From Heyndrickxia oleronia (GTDB lineage Bacteria; Bacillota; Bacilli; Bacillales; Bacillaceae_C), in contig NZ_CP065424.1 of the NCBI RefSeq assembly GCF_017809215.1, positions 1,644,001 to 1,708,000 on the forward strand: a stretch of DNA of 64,000 bases, read 5' to 3'. Within the stretch, counting starts at the first letter, position 1. Every line of letters begins with the position of its first letter. Shown here piece after piece: positions 10,102 to 18,375 of this stretch. A program made the translations under genes and the position numbers. The notes beneath the pieces are model-generated. The model did not search any database, had not been told where the DNA came from, and worked only from the letters and a program-made list of their open reading frames with translations.

Positions 10102-11076
10102 TTGAGTTTAAAAAGAATTTATACAATTACAGGATTCATTATAGCAATCATTATCCTTGGGATTGTGCTTGTTTCTTCTTGGTATACTGTGGATGAATCA
10201 GAGCAAGCAGTGATACTAACATTTGGTAAAGCAGAGGAAGCTATCCAGGAACCAGGACTCCATTTTAAGTTACCTTGGCCAGTCCAATCGGTTGAAAAGC
10301 TTTCACGAGAGACTTTTAGTTTGCAATTTGGTTATGATCAAAAGAAAAATAAGGTGAAAGATTACCCTGATGAAACAAAAATGATTACTGGGGATGAAAA
10401 CATCCTCATGGCTGATTTAGTTGTACAATGGAAAATAACTAATCCGGAGAAATATCTATTTAATTCTGAGCAGCCGAATCAAATTTTATATAACGCTACA
10501 TCATCTTCTTTGAGAAGTATTATAGGAAGCTCGAAAATTGATGATGCACTTACATCTGGGAAAGCTGAAATAGAGGCAGGTGTCCGTGAATTATTGACTT
10601 CATTAATTGAAAAATATGACATTGGTATTTCAATAATGGCGGTAAAATTACAGGATGTTGAGCTCCCGAATACAGATGTCCGAAAAGCCTTTACAGATGT
10701 CACGGATGCGAGAGAAACAATGAATACGAAAATTAATGAAGCAAAGAAATACGAAAATAAGCGAATGAATGAAGCAGAAGGAGAGAAGGAAGCACTAATA
10801 TCTAGAGCCGAAGGGGAAAAAGCATCCAGAATTCAAATAGCTCGTGGGGATGTTGCAGTATTCAATAAACTTTATAATGAATACAAAAAAAATCCTGAAA
10901 TTACTAAAGAGCGCCTAGTCATTGAAACGCTTGAGCAGGTTCTTCCTGGGGCAGAAATCTACATTATGAATGATGACGGGAATACGATGAAATACCTGCC
11001 GATCCGTCCGTTAGAAAAAGAAACACCAATAACAGAAAAGAAAGAAGAGGGAGGCGACCAAAATAATGAAGGATGA
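10102..11076 (+). CDS. hflK: FtsH protease modulator HflK (SPFH/band-7 family)
   Basis: This 324-residue membrane-anchored SPFH protein forms, with HflC, the large membrane assembly that surrounds and modulates the AAA protease FtsH in other bacteria. One N-terminal membrane helix spans about residues 6-27, followed by the band-7 domain (VDESEQAVILTFGKAEEAIQ, then EPGLHFKLPWPVQSVEKL) and a long charged coiled coil (about 205-265). The C-terminus is acidic and flexible. The start is TTG 10102, placed about 6 nt after AAAGGGTGGT. The gene overlaps hflC by 11 nt, indicating translational coupling. B. subtilis lacks hflKC, so this pair is an insertion relative to that genome. Confidence 0.85.
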   Translation: MSLKRIYTITGFIIAIIILGIVLVSSWYTVDESEQAVILTFGKAEEAIQEPGLHFKLPWPVQSVEKLSRETFSLQFGYDQKKNKVKDYPDETKMITGDENILMADLVVQWKITNPEKYLFNSEQPNQILYNATSSSLRSIIGSSKIDDALTSGKAEIEAGVRELLTSLIEKYDIGISIMAVKLQDVELPNTDVRKAFTDVTDARETMNTKINEAKKYENKRMNEAEGEKEALISRAEGEKASRIQIARGDVAVFNKLYNEYKKNPEITKERLVIETLEQVLPGAEIYIMNDDGNTMKYLPIRPLEKETPITEKKEEGGDQNNEG

Positions 11077-12001
11077 TAACGTCATTAATATGAAAGAGAC
11101 AAAGCTTGGGGAAATGAACTGGAGAAAGTATACAAAGATTGGGATGTTTTTTATTATTTTAATCATTATTTTCGGGCTAATCCTATCAAATATCTTTATT
11201 GTTAAAGAGGGAGAATATAAGGTCATCCGGCAATTTGGTGAAGTGGTAAAAATCAAAAGTGAACCAGGATTGGGCTTTAAGCTGCCATTTATTCAAAGTG
11301 TGACAACACTTCCAAAATATCAAATGACCTATGATGTCTCGAAAGCAGAAATTAATACAAAAGATAAGAAACGAATGATTATAGATAATTATGCTATTTG
11401 GAAAATAGTAGACCCTAAAAAAATGATTACCAATGCTAGAAATGTTGATAATGCTGAAAATAGAATGGAAGAGTTTATTTATTCAGTTGTCCGTGCCGAA
11501 TTAGGAAACTTAAATTATGAAGAAATTATTAATGATGAAGTATCATCGAGAGGAAGTTTAAATGATAAGGTTACTGATATGGTTAACGATCTTTTAGCTA
11601 AGGATAACTACGGCATCGTCGTAACTGATGTTCGGACGAAAAGAACCGACTTACCTGAGGAAAATGAGCAATCCGTTTATACTCGAATGATTTCTGAAAG
11701 AGAAACGAAGGCACAAGAATATTTGTCTAAGGGTGATGCTGAGAAAAATACGATCGAGGCCAAAACGGATAAAGTAGTAAAAGAAATGCTTTCAAAAGCT
11801 CAAGCGGATGCAGAAGTAATCCGATCCGAAGGAGAAGGAGAGGCAGCTAAAATCTATAATGAAGCTTTCTCGAAAGATAAAGAGTTTTACCATCTTTTTA
11901 GAACATTAGAATCATACAAAAAGACAATTGGTGACCAAACAATGATCATTCTCCCATCAGATTCACCATATGCAAAATTATTAATGGGCTATACAAAATA
12001 A
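11066..12001 (+). CDS. hflC: FtsH protease modulator HflC (SPFH/band-7 family)
   Basis: The 311-residue partner of HflK. A membrane helix at about residues 23-44 (IGMFFIILIIIFGLILSNIF) is followed by the SPFH domain (VKEGEYKVIRQFGEVVKIK, then PGLGFKLPF) and an HflC-like helical tail with AQEYLSKGDAEKN and AQADAEVIRSEGEGEA. Translation starts at ATG 11066 inside hflK behind a GAGGGAGGCGA site. The pair is followed by a terminator, so hflK-hflC form a two-gene operon of membrane quality control. Confidence 0.87.
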   Translation: MKDDNVINMKETKLGEMNWRKYTKIGMFFIILIIIFGLILSNIFIVKEGEYKVIRQFGEVVKIKSEPGLGFKLPFIQSVTTLPKYQMTYDVSKAEINTKDKKRMIIDNYAIWKIVDPKKMITNARNVDNAENRMEEFIYSVVRAELGNLNYEEIINDEVSSRGSLNDKVTDMVNDLLAKDNYGIVVTDVRTKRTDLPEENEQSVYTRMISERETKAQEYLSKGDAEKNTIEAKTDKVVKEMLSKAQADAEVIRSEGEGEAAKIYNEAFSKDKEFYHLFRTLESYKKTIGDQTMIILPSDSPYAKLLMGYTK

Positions 12002-12010
12002 TAGACTGAT

Positions 12011-12042
12011 ATGGTCAGCAACGATGCTGGCCATTTTCCTTT
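12011..12042 (+). terminator. Terminator after hflC
   Basis: ATGGTCAGC (12011-12019) pairs with GCTGGCCAT (12026-12034) with one G-T wobble, 6-nt loop, followed by a T-rich run. It isolates hflKC from polA. Confidence 0.82.
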
Positions 12043-12110
12043 TCAGGCGTGTACATGATAAAATGGGGTAAGGTAACTACTCGGATACGATAAATCTGGA
12101 GGGGAAACGA

Positions 12111-14744
12111 TTGGAAAAAAAGCTAATATTAATTGATGGAAATAGTATCGCCTATCGGGCATTTTTTGCCTTACCATTATTAAACAATGATAAAGGGATC
12201 CATACCAATGCCATTTACGGTTTTACAACGATGCTAATGAAAATTTTGAATGAAGAAAAGCCTTCTCATTTATTAGTGGCTTTTGACGCAGGGAAGACGA
12301 CTTTTCGTCATAACACATTTAAAGAATATAAAGGAACGAGGCAGAAAACACCACCTGAGCTTTCGGAACAATTTCCATTTATTAGAGAGCTACTAGATGC
12401 CTATGGGATTAAAAGGTATGAATTAGAAAACTATGAAGCTGATGATATTATTGGGACACTCTCTCTTCAGGCTGAAAAAGATGGTTTTGAAGTGAAGGTA
12501 ATATCTGGAGATAAGGATTTAACACAGCTTAGCTCAGAACATACAACAGTATGCATTACCAAAAAAGGGATCACAGAAATAGAGGAGTATACACCAGAGC
12601 ACATTAAAGAAAAGTATGGTTTAACTCCAGAGCAAATTATTGATATGAAGGGATTAATGGGTGATTCATCGGATAATATTCCTGGAATTCCTGGAGTCGG
12701 AGAGAAAACAGCCATTAAACTATTAAAGGAATATGAAACAGTAGAAAACTTATTACAATCTATTGATCAAGTTAGTGGAAAGAAATTAAAAGAAAAAATC
12801 GAGGAATATCAAGAACAAGCAATCATGAGTAAAAAGCTTGCAACAATTACTCGTGAAGCTCCTGTAACTATATCAGTGGATGAAACAGCTTATGAAAATA
12901 GTAATGATGAAAAACTAGTTACTCTTTTCAAGGAGCTAGGTTTTAATTCATTAATAGATAAATTAGATGTCAAACATAACCCTGATCAAAAGGAAGAGTT
13001 CGACAAGCTCGAATATCAAATAATTGAAGAAATCACAGATGAACTGTTTACGAACGAGAGTGCTCTTTATTTGGAAATCTTTGAAGAGAATTATCATACG
13101 GGTGAAATAATTGGTCTAAGTATTTGTAATGAAAATGGAGTATTTTATTTACCGGTAAAGACTGCTTTGAATTCTAGTGCATTTAAAACATGGGCGCAAG
13201 ACGAAACAAAGAAAAAATTTGTATATGATGGAAAAGCTGCAGTTGTTGCTTTAAGACGTTTTGGTGTGGAGCTGAAAGGAATAGATTTTGACTTATTAAT
13301 TGCTTCTTATTTACTCAATCCTTCGGAAACTGTGGAAGATTTTGCATCCGTTGCGAAACGTCACGGGTATAACATGGTTCATAGTGATGAAGAGGTGTTC
13401 GGTAAAGGGGTGAAGCGAAAAGTTCCAGAAGAGAACATCCTTGCTGATCATGTAGTGAGAAAGGTTGTTGGAATTGCTAGCTTGGTTAATTCTTGCTTAG
13501 AGGAGCTTGAGAAAAATGATCAGCTAGAACTCTTTACAGAGCTTGAGCTACCTCTTTCATTTATATTAGCAGATATGGAATCAACTGGAATCATGGTGAA
13601 TATTGACCGTTTAAAACAGATGGGGGAAGAATTGACTGAACGTTTACAATCAATAGAAGAAAAAGTGTTCGAATTAGCTGGTGAGTCATTTAATATTAAT
13701 TCTCCAAAGCAATTAGGTGTTATATTATTTGAAAAACTAGGATTACCTGTGTATAAGAAAACTAAAACGGGTTATTCAACATCTGCAGATGTACTTGAAA
13801 AGCTTGAATCTGAACATGAGATTGTTAAGGAAATCCTCCACTATCGTCAATTAGGTAAATTACAATCTACCTATATTGAAGGTTTATTAAAAGTTGTTCA
13901 TTTAGACAATAGTAGGATTCATACAAGATATAATCAAGTTCTTGCTCAAACAGGAAGACTAAGCTCAGTTGACCCCAATCTTCAAAATATCCCCATTCGA
14001 CTAGAGGAGGGACGTAAATTAAGACAAGCCTTTATCCCAACTGAAGAGGATTGGTTCATTTTCTCTGCTGATTACTCACAAGTAGAGTTGCGTGTATTAG
14101 CTCATATTGCGGGTGATAAAAAGCTTATCGAAGCTTTTAACGAAGATATGGATATTCATACGAAGACAGCGATGGATGTATTCCATGTGAAAAAAGATGA
14201 AGTAACCAATAATATGCGTCGGCAAGCAAAAGCAGTTAACTTTGGAATAGTTTATGGAATTAGTGATTATGGGTTATCACAAAATTTAGGTATTACAAGG
14301 AAGGAAGCAGGGAAATTTATTGAACGCTATTTTGCGAGTTATCCTGGGGTAAAAGATTTTATGACGGATATTGTTCAGGACGCAAAACAAAAGGGTTATG
14401 TTTCAACAATTCTAAAAAGAAGAAGATATATACCTGAAATAACTAGCAGAAACTTTAATATTCGTAGCTTTGCCGAGAGAACTGCAATGAATACACCGAT
14501 TCAAGGAAGTGCCGCTGATATTATTAAGAAAGCAATGATTGATATGGCGGCTAGATTAAAACAAGAAAACCTACAAGCACGTCTTCTTTTACAGGTACAC
14601 GATGAATTGATTTTTGAAGCTCCTAGTAATGAAATAGATATTTTAAAGAAAATTGTACCTGAAGTGATGGAAAATGCAGTTCAATTAGTTGTACCTCTTA
14701 AGGTTGACTATGCATACGGTCCTACATGGTTTGATGCAAAATAA
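12111..14744 (+). CDS. polA: DNA polymerase I
   Basis: This 877-residue repair polymerase fills gaps and removes RNA primers. Residues 1-290 form the 5'-3' exonuclease (LILIDGNSIAYRAFF, then YEADDIIG and GDKDLTQL, and the helix-hairpin-helix GIPGVGEKTA). The middle domain keeps the 3'-5' exonuclease fold but lacks its metal-binding acidic residues, as in other Bacillus Pol I enzymes. The polymerase domain has motif A DYSQVELR (Asp654), the RRQAKAVNFGIVYG finger motif, and motif C VHDE (Asp831). The start is TTG 12111 after a GGAGGGG site. mutM follows at 22 nt, so the two repair genes are likely co-transcribed. Confidence 0.97.
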   Translation: MEKKLILIDGNSIAYRAFFALPLLNNDKGIHTNAIYGFTTMLMKILNEEKPSHLLVAFDAGKTTFRHNTFKEYKGTRQKTPPELSEQFPFIRELLDAYGIKRYELENYEADDIIGTLSLQAEKDGFEVKVISGDKDLTQLSSEHTTVCITKKGITEIEEYTPEHIKEKYGLTPEQIIDMKGLMGDSSDNIPGIPGVGEKTAIKLLKEYETVENLLQSIDQVSGKKLKEKIEEYQEQAIMSKKLATITREAPVTISVDETAYENSNDEKLVTLFKELGFNSLIDKLDVKHNPDQKEEFDKLEYQIIEEITDELFTNESALYLEIFEENYHTGEIIGLSICNENGVFYLPVKTALNSSAFKTWAQDETKKKFVYDGKAAVVALRRFGVELKGIDFDLLIASYLLNPSETVEDFASVAKRHGYNMVHSDEEVFGKGVKRKVPEENILADHVVRKVVGIASLVNSCLEELEKNDQLELFTELELPLSFILADMESTGIMVNIDRLKQMGEELTERLQSIEEKVFELAGESFNINSPKQLGVILFEKLGLPVYKKTKTGYSTSADVLEKLESEHEIVKEILHYRQLGKLQSTYIEGLLKVVHLDNSRIHTRYNQVLAQTGRLSSVDPNLQNIPIRLEEGRKLRQAFIPTEEDWFIFSADYSQVELRVLAHIAGDKKLIEAFNEDMDIHTKTAMDVFHVKKDEVTNNMRRQAKAVNFGIVYGISDYGLSQNLGITRKEAGKFIERYFASYPGVKDFMTDIVQDAKQKGYVSTILKRRRYIPEITSRNFNIRSFAERTAMNTPIQGSAADIIKKAMIDMAARLKQENLQARLLLQVHDELIFEAPSNEIDILKKIVPEVMENAVQLVVPLKVDYAYGPTWFDAK

Positions 14745-14766
14745 GTAATAAAAGAGGAGATTTATG

Positions 14767-15600
14767 ATGCCTGAATTACCGGAAGTAGAAACGATTAGAA
14801 GAACATTACAGAATCTTGTAGTAGGGAAAACGATTGATAATGTACAGGTGCATTGGCCTAAAATCGTAAAAAAGCCGGTTGAGGTTGAACAATTTAAGGA
14901 TGCATTGATTGGGGAAACAATTACAGATGTTAATCGAAGAGGGAAGTTTCTAATTATTAATCTAAATACTTACGCTCTCGTTTCCCATCTACGTATGGAA
15001 GGGAAATATGGTTTATTTAATAGTGATGAACCATATGATAAGCATACACATGTCATATTTCATTTTACTGATGGAACAGAGCTGCGTTATCGCGATGTCC
15101 GAAAATTTGGGACAATGCATTTATTTTTGAAGGGTGAAGAAAACAACGACCTTCCATTATCACAATTAGGTCCTGAACCGTTTTCAAGCTCATTTACTAA
15201 CCAATATTTGCAGGGAAAACTTAAGAAAACTGAACGAAAGATAAAACCTGTACTTTTAGACCAAACAATTGTTACAGGACTTGGAAATATTTATGTGGAT
15301 GAAGCATTGTTTAGAGCAAAGATACATCCTGAACGAAAGGCCAACACCTTGAATAGCGATGAACTAATAAATCTTCATCAAGAAATTATCGCTACCTTAT
15401 CTGAAGCTGTAGAAAAAGGTGGGAGTACGATTCGTTCCTATGTAAATTCCCAAGGAGAGATTGGTATGTTCCAATTGCAATTACTTGCATATGGGCGTAA
15501 AGGGGAAGAATGTAAACGATGTGGAACCCCTATAGAAAAAATTGTCACTGCGGGTCGAGGAACTCATTTTTGTCCAAACTGTCAAAAGAATAGGCCCTAA
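14767..15600 (+). CDS. mutM: Formamidopyrimidine-DNA glycosylase
   Basis: It excises 8-oxoguanine and other oxidised purines and nicks the abasic site. The N-terminal proline (Pro2 after Met removal) is the catalytic nucleophile, so the start must be the second of two adjacent ATGs (14767), giving MPELPEVETIRR; the first ATG would bury the proline. Glu3, the GRRGKF-like lysine region (RRGKFLI), the helix-two-turn-helix QTIVTGLGNIYVDEALF, and the C-terminal zinc finger CKRCGTPIEK with FCPNC are all present. Length is 277 residues, normal for the family. It follows polA closely. Confidence 0.97.
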   Translation: MPELPEVETIRRTLQNLVVGKTIDNVQVHWPKIVKKPVEVEQFKDALIGETITDVNRRGKFLIINLNTYALVSHLRMEGKYGLFNSDEPYDKHTHVIFHFTDGTELRYRDVRKFGTMHLFLKGEENNDLPLSQLGPEPFSSSFTNQYLQGKLKKTERKIKPVLLDQTIVTGLGNIYVDEALFRAKIHPERKANTLNSDELINLHQEIIATLSEAVEKGGSTIRSYVNSQGEIGMFQLQLLAYGRKGEECKRCGTPIEKIVTAGRGTHFCPNCQKNRP

Positions 15601-15607
15601 TTAAATT

Positions 15608-15673
15608 TTAACATCTGATAAGCTCCTTCCATATATTATAGTTAGTGATGTGAGAACAGGAAGGAGCTTTATC
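15608..15673 (+). promoter_or_regulatory. ytaF promoter nested in a Shine-Dalgarno-sequestering hairpin
   Basis: GATAAGCTCCTTCC (15617-15630) pairs with GGAAGGAGCTTTATC (15659-15673), 14 bp with one bulged T, ending directly at the ytaF ATG, so the AGGAAGGAG site is buried. A promoter-like TTAACA-18-TATATT (15608-15613, 15632-15637), which also reads as sigma-E-like TAACATC-14-CATATATT, would start RNA in the loop near 15644 and so omit the left arm. Pairing is seen; the switch is inferred. Confidence 0.65.
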
Positions 15674-16306
15674 ATGGGCTTTCAGTTATCACTCTTTTTA
15701 ATGGCTTTTGCTGTTAGTTTAGATAATTTTAGTGCAGGTTTTACTTATGGTTTAAGAAAAATGAAAATCCCGATAAAATCTATATTGATTATAGCGATTT
15801 GTTCAGGACTTTCATTGGGAATTGCATGTGTCTTTGGGAGGATTCTACAGTCGTTTATCGATCCTAATCTCGCCAATCGATTGGGTGGTATCATATTAAT
15901 TTTGATTGGCATTTGGGTCTTGTATCAATTTTTTAAGCCAGAAAAGGTATCAACAAAAGAGGATGAAAAAGTAGTATTAAATGTTGAAATTCGTTCACTC
16001 GGTGTAGTCATAAATATATTAAAAAAGCCAACGAGTGCGGATTTTGACAATTCCGGAGCCATAAATGGAATTGAAGCGTTTATGCTTGGATTTGCTTTGT
16101 CTTTAGATGCCTTTGGAGCTGGAATTGGAGCAGCTATGCTTGGATATTCTCCAACCTACTTAAGTATTCTAGTTGCGTTAATGAGCTTTTTATTTGTAAC
16201 AGGTGGATTAAAATTAGGAAAAATGTTCTCCCATCTTAATTGGATGCAAAAAATTTCTTTTTTACCGGGTGTATTACTAATATTAATCGGAGTATTTAAA
16301 TTTTAG
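15674..16306 (+). CDS. ytaF: Putative sporulation membrane protein YtaF (MntP-like fold)
   Basis: This 210-residue membrane protein belongs to the YtaF family, annotated as a putative sporulation protein and distantly related to MntP manganese exporters. Two halves each carry a helix with an intramembrane aspartate, AVSLDNFSAGF and ALSLDAFGAGIG, suggesting an internal duplication and ion binding. Six hydrophobic segments are visible. ATG 15674 is preferred over upstream in-frame codons because AGGAAGGAG lies 6 nt ahead. The ribosome-binding site is buried in a hairpin on any RNA read through from mutM. The stop overlaps an 11-bp tandem repeat leading to coaE. Confidence 0.85.
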   Translation: MGFQLSLFLMAFAVSLDNFSAGFTYGLRKMKIPIKSILIIAICSGLSLGIACVFGRILQSFIDPNLANRLGGIILILIGIWVLYQFFKPEKVSTKEDEKVVLNVEIRSLGVVINILKKPTSADFDNSGAINGIEAFMLGFALSLDAFGAGIGAAMLGYSPTYLSILVALMSFLFVTGGLKLGKMFSHLNWMQKISFLPGVLLILIGVFKF

Positions 16307-16322
16307 TGAGGTTTTAGTGAGG
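16301..16322 (+). repeat. 11-bp tandem duplication at the ytaF-coaE junction
   Basis: TTTTAGTGAGG occurs twice in exact tandem (16301-16311 and 16312-16322). The first copy contains the ytaF stop codon; the second carries the GTGAGG that probably serves as the coaE ribosome-binding site. Confidence 0.9.
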
Positions 16323-16330
16323 TTATAAAT

Positions 16331-16933
16331 ATGGCAAAGATTATAGGACTAACCGGTGGTATTGCGAGTGGAAAAAGTACAGTTTCTAACTTATTAAGAA
16401 GAAAAGGCTTTGCTATTGTGGATGCAGATATTGCTGCTAGAAAAGTTGTTGAAATTGGTGAAGATGCCTATAAACAAATAGTTGAAGCCTTTGGTCCAGA
16501 GATTTTACAACAAGATCAGAATCTGGACAGAAAAAAACTGGGAACCATTGTTTTTCATGATGAAGAAAAACGGCTAATGCTAAATCAAATTGTTCATCCC
16601 GCTGTTAGAGAATACATGCAAAAAGAAAAAGAAACAGCTCTTAAACAGGGAAAAGAGACGGTTATTATGGACATTCCATTATTGTTTGAAAGTAACCTCG
16701 GTTATATGGTAGATCAAACGATCCTAGTCTATGTTGAGCAATCCATTCAATTACAAAGACTGATGGATAGAAATCAATTCACGGAGGCAGAGGCGATGGC
16801 AAGAATTCAATCACAAATGCCACTTGAAGAAAAAATTGAGAAATCTGATGCTGTGATTAATAATAATGGAACGATTGATGAGACAGAACAACAATTAGAT
16901 GAAATCATTACAAAATGGTTCCTTAAACCTTAA
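16331..16933 (+). CDS. coaE: Dephospho-CoA kinase
   Basis: It phosphorylates the 3'-hydroxyl of dephospho-CoA, the last step of coenzyme A synthesis. The 200-residue protein has the P-loop GGIASGKST at residues 9-17, the DADI segment at about 32-35, the HP motif in NQIVHPAVR, and the DIPLLFE lid region. The ribosome-binding site is a modest GTGAGG, duplicated in tandem. It is followed by a strong terminator, and gapB beyond that has its own promoter. Location between mutM/ytaF and gapB matches B. subtilis. Confidence 0.95.
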   Translation: MAKIIGLTGGIASGKSTVSNLLRRKGFAIVDADIAARKVVEIGEDAYKQIVEAFGPEILQQDQNLDRKKLGTIVFHDEEKRLMLNQIVHPAVREYMQKEKETALKQGKETVIMDIPLLFESNLGYMVDQTILVYVEQSIQLQRLMDRNQFTEAEAMARIQSQMPLEEKIEKSDAVINNNGTIDETEQQLDEIITKWFLKP

Positions 16934-16963
16934 ATTTATAAGGTAAATAGAATAACACAAATA

Positions 16964-17003
16964 AGGGAGATTCCTATAAATATTAGGAATCTCCCTATTT
17001 TTA
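16964..17003 (+). terminator. Terminator after coaE
   Basis: A perfect 13-bp stem, AGGGAGATTCCTA (16964-16976) with TAGGAATCTCCCT (16984-16996), 7-nt loop, followed by a T-rich tail. Confidence 0.9.
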
Positions 17004-17034
17004 TTTGGAATTTATAAATAGAAACATATTTGTA

Positions 17035-17063
17035 CTTACATAATTCGATTAATGTGTTATACT
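17035..17063 (+). promoter_or_regulatory. gapB promoter with overlapping CcpN-type operator
   Basis: CTTACA (17035-17040), a 17-bp spacer and TATACT (17058-17063) form the promoter. TGTGTTATACT (17053-17063) matches the CcpN operator consensus TRTGHYATAYW at all 11 positions and covers the -10 box. In B. subtilis CcpN represses gapB during glycolysis; the operator match implies the same here. Confidence 0.7.
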
Positions 17064-17117
17064 ATTTTTAGAAAATCCACTTAATGAGTATAACTTTAAT
17101 ATTGGAGGCTAACATTG

Positions 17118-18149
17118 ATGAAAACAAGAATAGCAATTAATGGATTTGGTCGAATTGGACGAATGGTATTCCGAAAAGCGATATTAGAGAATGAATTAGA
17201 TATAGTAGCGATCAATGCAAGTTATCCTGCAGAAAGCTTAGCACATTTAATTAAGTATGATACTACACATGGGAAATTTGAGGCAGATATTCTGTCAACT
17301 GAAGAAGCATTAATTGTTAATGGACATCGAATTAAACTCCTTAATCAACGTAATCCAGGAGAACTTCCGTGGAAAGAGCTGAATATAGATATTGTTATTG
17401 AGGCAACTGGTAAATTTAATTCACGAGAAAAGGCTGAACTTCATTTACAAGCCGGTGCCAAAAAAGTGATCTTAACTGCCCCTGGGAAAAATGAAGATGT
17501 AACTATTGTCATGGGAGTAAATGAAGGCGCATTAAAAATTAATGAACATGACATCATTTCAAATGCATCATGCACAACAAACTGTTTAGCACCAGTAGCA
17601 AAAGTATTAAATGAGCAATTTGGCATTGAAAACGGATTAATGACAACTATCCATGCCTATACGAATGACCAAAATAATATAGATAATCCGCATAAAGATT
17701 TACGACGTGCCCGTGCATGTGCGCAATCCATTATACCTACAACAACAGGAGCTGCTAAAGCGTTAGCCCTCGTTCTACCAGAACTGAAGGGGAAGCTACA
17801 CGGAATGGCTTTAAGGGTACCAACTCCAAATGTCTCCTTAGTTGATTTAGTTGTAGATTTGAAGAAAGAAGTTACTATTGAAGAGGTAAATGAGGCGTTT
17901 ATTACAGCTGCCTCAGGCTCCTTGCATGGAATCCTAGAATTTACGACAGAGCCACTAGTATCAGTTGATTTTAATACGAATCCACATTCAACTATTATTG
18001 ATGGCTTATCGACCATAGTGATGGATGGACGGAAAGTGAAAGTTCTTGCATGGTATGATAATGAGTGGGGATATTCCTGTCGAGTTGTAGATTTAACTAA
18101 ATTTGTTGCCAAAGAAATGAATACAAAGTCAAAGGTAAACATAGGATAA
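17118..18149 (+). CDS. gapB: Glyceraldehyde-3-phosphate dehydrogenase, gluconeogenic NADP-type
   Basis: This 343-residue GAPDH has the Rossmann INGFGRIGRM start, the catalytic cysteine in SNASCTTNC and the WYDNEWGYSCR C-terminal signature. Position next to coaE and speD, the AINASYPAESLAHL segment in place of the usual NAD-preferring aspartate context, and a CcpN-type operator all point to GapB, which runs in the gluconeogenic direction in Bacillus, rather than glycolytic GapA. ATG 17118 is chosen over the adjoining TTG 17115; a TTGGAGG site lies about 10 nt ahead. A strong terminator follows, and speD has its own promoter. Confidence 0.94.
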   Translation: MKTRIAINGFGRIGRMVFRKAILENELDIVAINASYPAESLAHLIKYDTTHGKFEADILSTEEALIVNGHRIKLLNQRNPGELPWKELNIDIVIEATGKFNSREKAELHLQAGAKKVILTAPGKNEDVTIVMGVNEGALKINEHDIISNASCTTNCLAPVAKVLNEQFGIENGLMTTIHAYTNDQNNIDNPHKDLRRARACAQSIIPTTTGAAKALALVLPELKGKLHGMALRVPTPNVSLVDLVVDLKKEVTIEEVNEAFITAASGSLHGILEFTTEPLVSVDFNTNPHSTIIDGLSTIVMDGRKVKVLAWYDNEWGYSCRVVDLTKFVAKEMNTKSKVNIG

Positions 18150-18157
18150 AATATATG

Positions 18158-18189
18158 AGCTTGCTATCCATGGATAGCAAGCTTTTTTT
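18158..18189 (+). terminator. Terminator after gapB
   Basis: A 26-nt perfect palindrome (18158-18183; arms AGCTTGCTATCC and GGATAGCAAGCT) is followed by a T7 run. It blocks read-through into speD. Confidence 0.92.
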
Positions 18190-18198
18190 ATCATTCTA

Positions 18199-18227
18199 TT
18201 GCAAAAAGAATTTAAACAAAGTATACT
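18199..18227 (+). promoter_or_regulatory. speD promoter
   Basis: TTGCAA (18199-18204), a 17-bp spacer and TATACT (18222-18227) form a good sigma-A promoter starting RNA near 18234 and creating a leader of about 140 nt. Confidence 0.7.
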
Positions 18228-18233
18228 ATTTTT

Positions 18234-18375
18234 CGTGAAGTTAAAAATTTAATATTTGTGGCTACTTAAAGGGTTAGGACCTCTTTGGACTAACTTTCCC
18301 CCGTGGTAGTTACATTTGTGCTTTTCACAATGTTTTTTAACCGCAAAAATATTAAGTTTGAAGGGGGAACGATCA
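18234..18375 (+). promoter_or_regulatory. Structured speD leader with attenuator and sequestered ribosome-binding site
   Basis: An outer stem GGCTAC (18259-18264) with GTAGTT (18306-18311) can enclose a GTTAG/CTAAC hairpin (18273-18295). Next comes an intrinsic terminator: CATTTGTG (18313-18320), a CTTTT loop, CACAATG (18326-18332) and T6. TTCCCCC (18296-18302) can pair with GGGGGAA (18363-18369), hiding the speD ribosome-binding site. ATTTGTG occurs twice, so the upstream copy (18254-18260) could pair with CACAA and prevent termination. I know no named riboswitch class that fits. Confidence 0.5.

Noticed and set aside
17657..18142. 161-codon open frame on the minus strand inside gapB
   Set aside because: It is fully antisense to a strongly conserved gene, has no ribosome-binding site and no recognisable protein pattern; it follows from codon bias of gapB.
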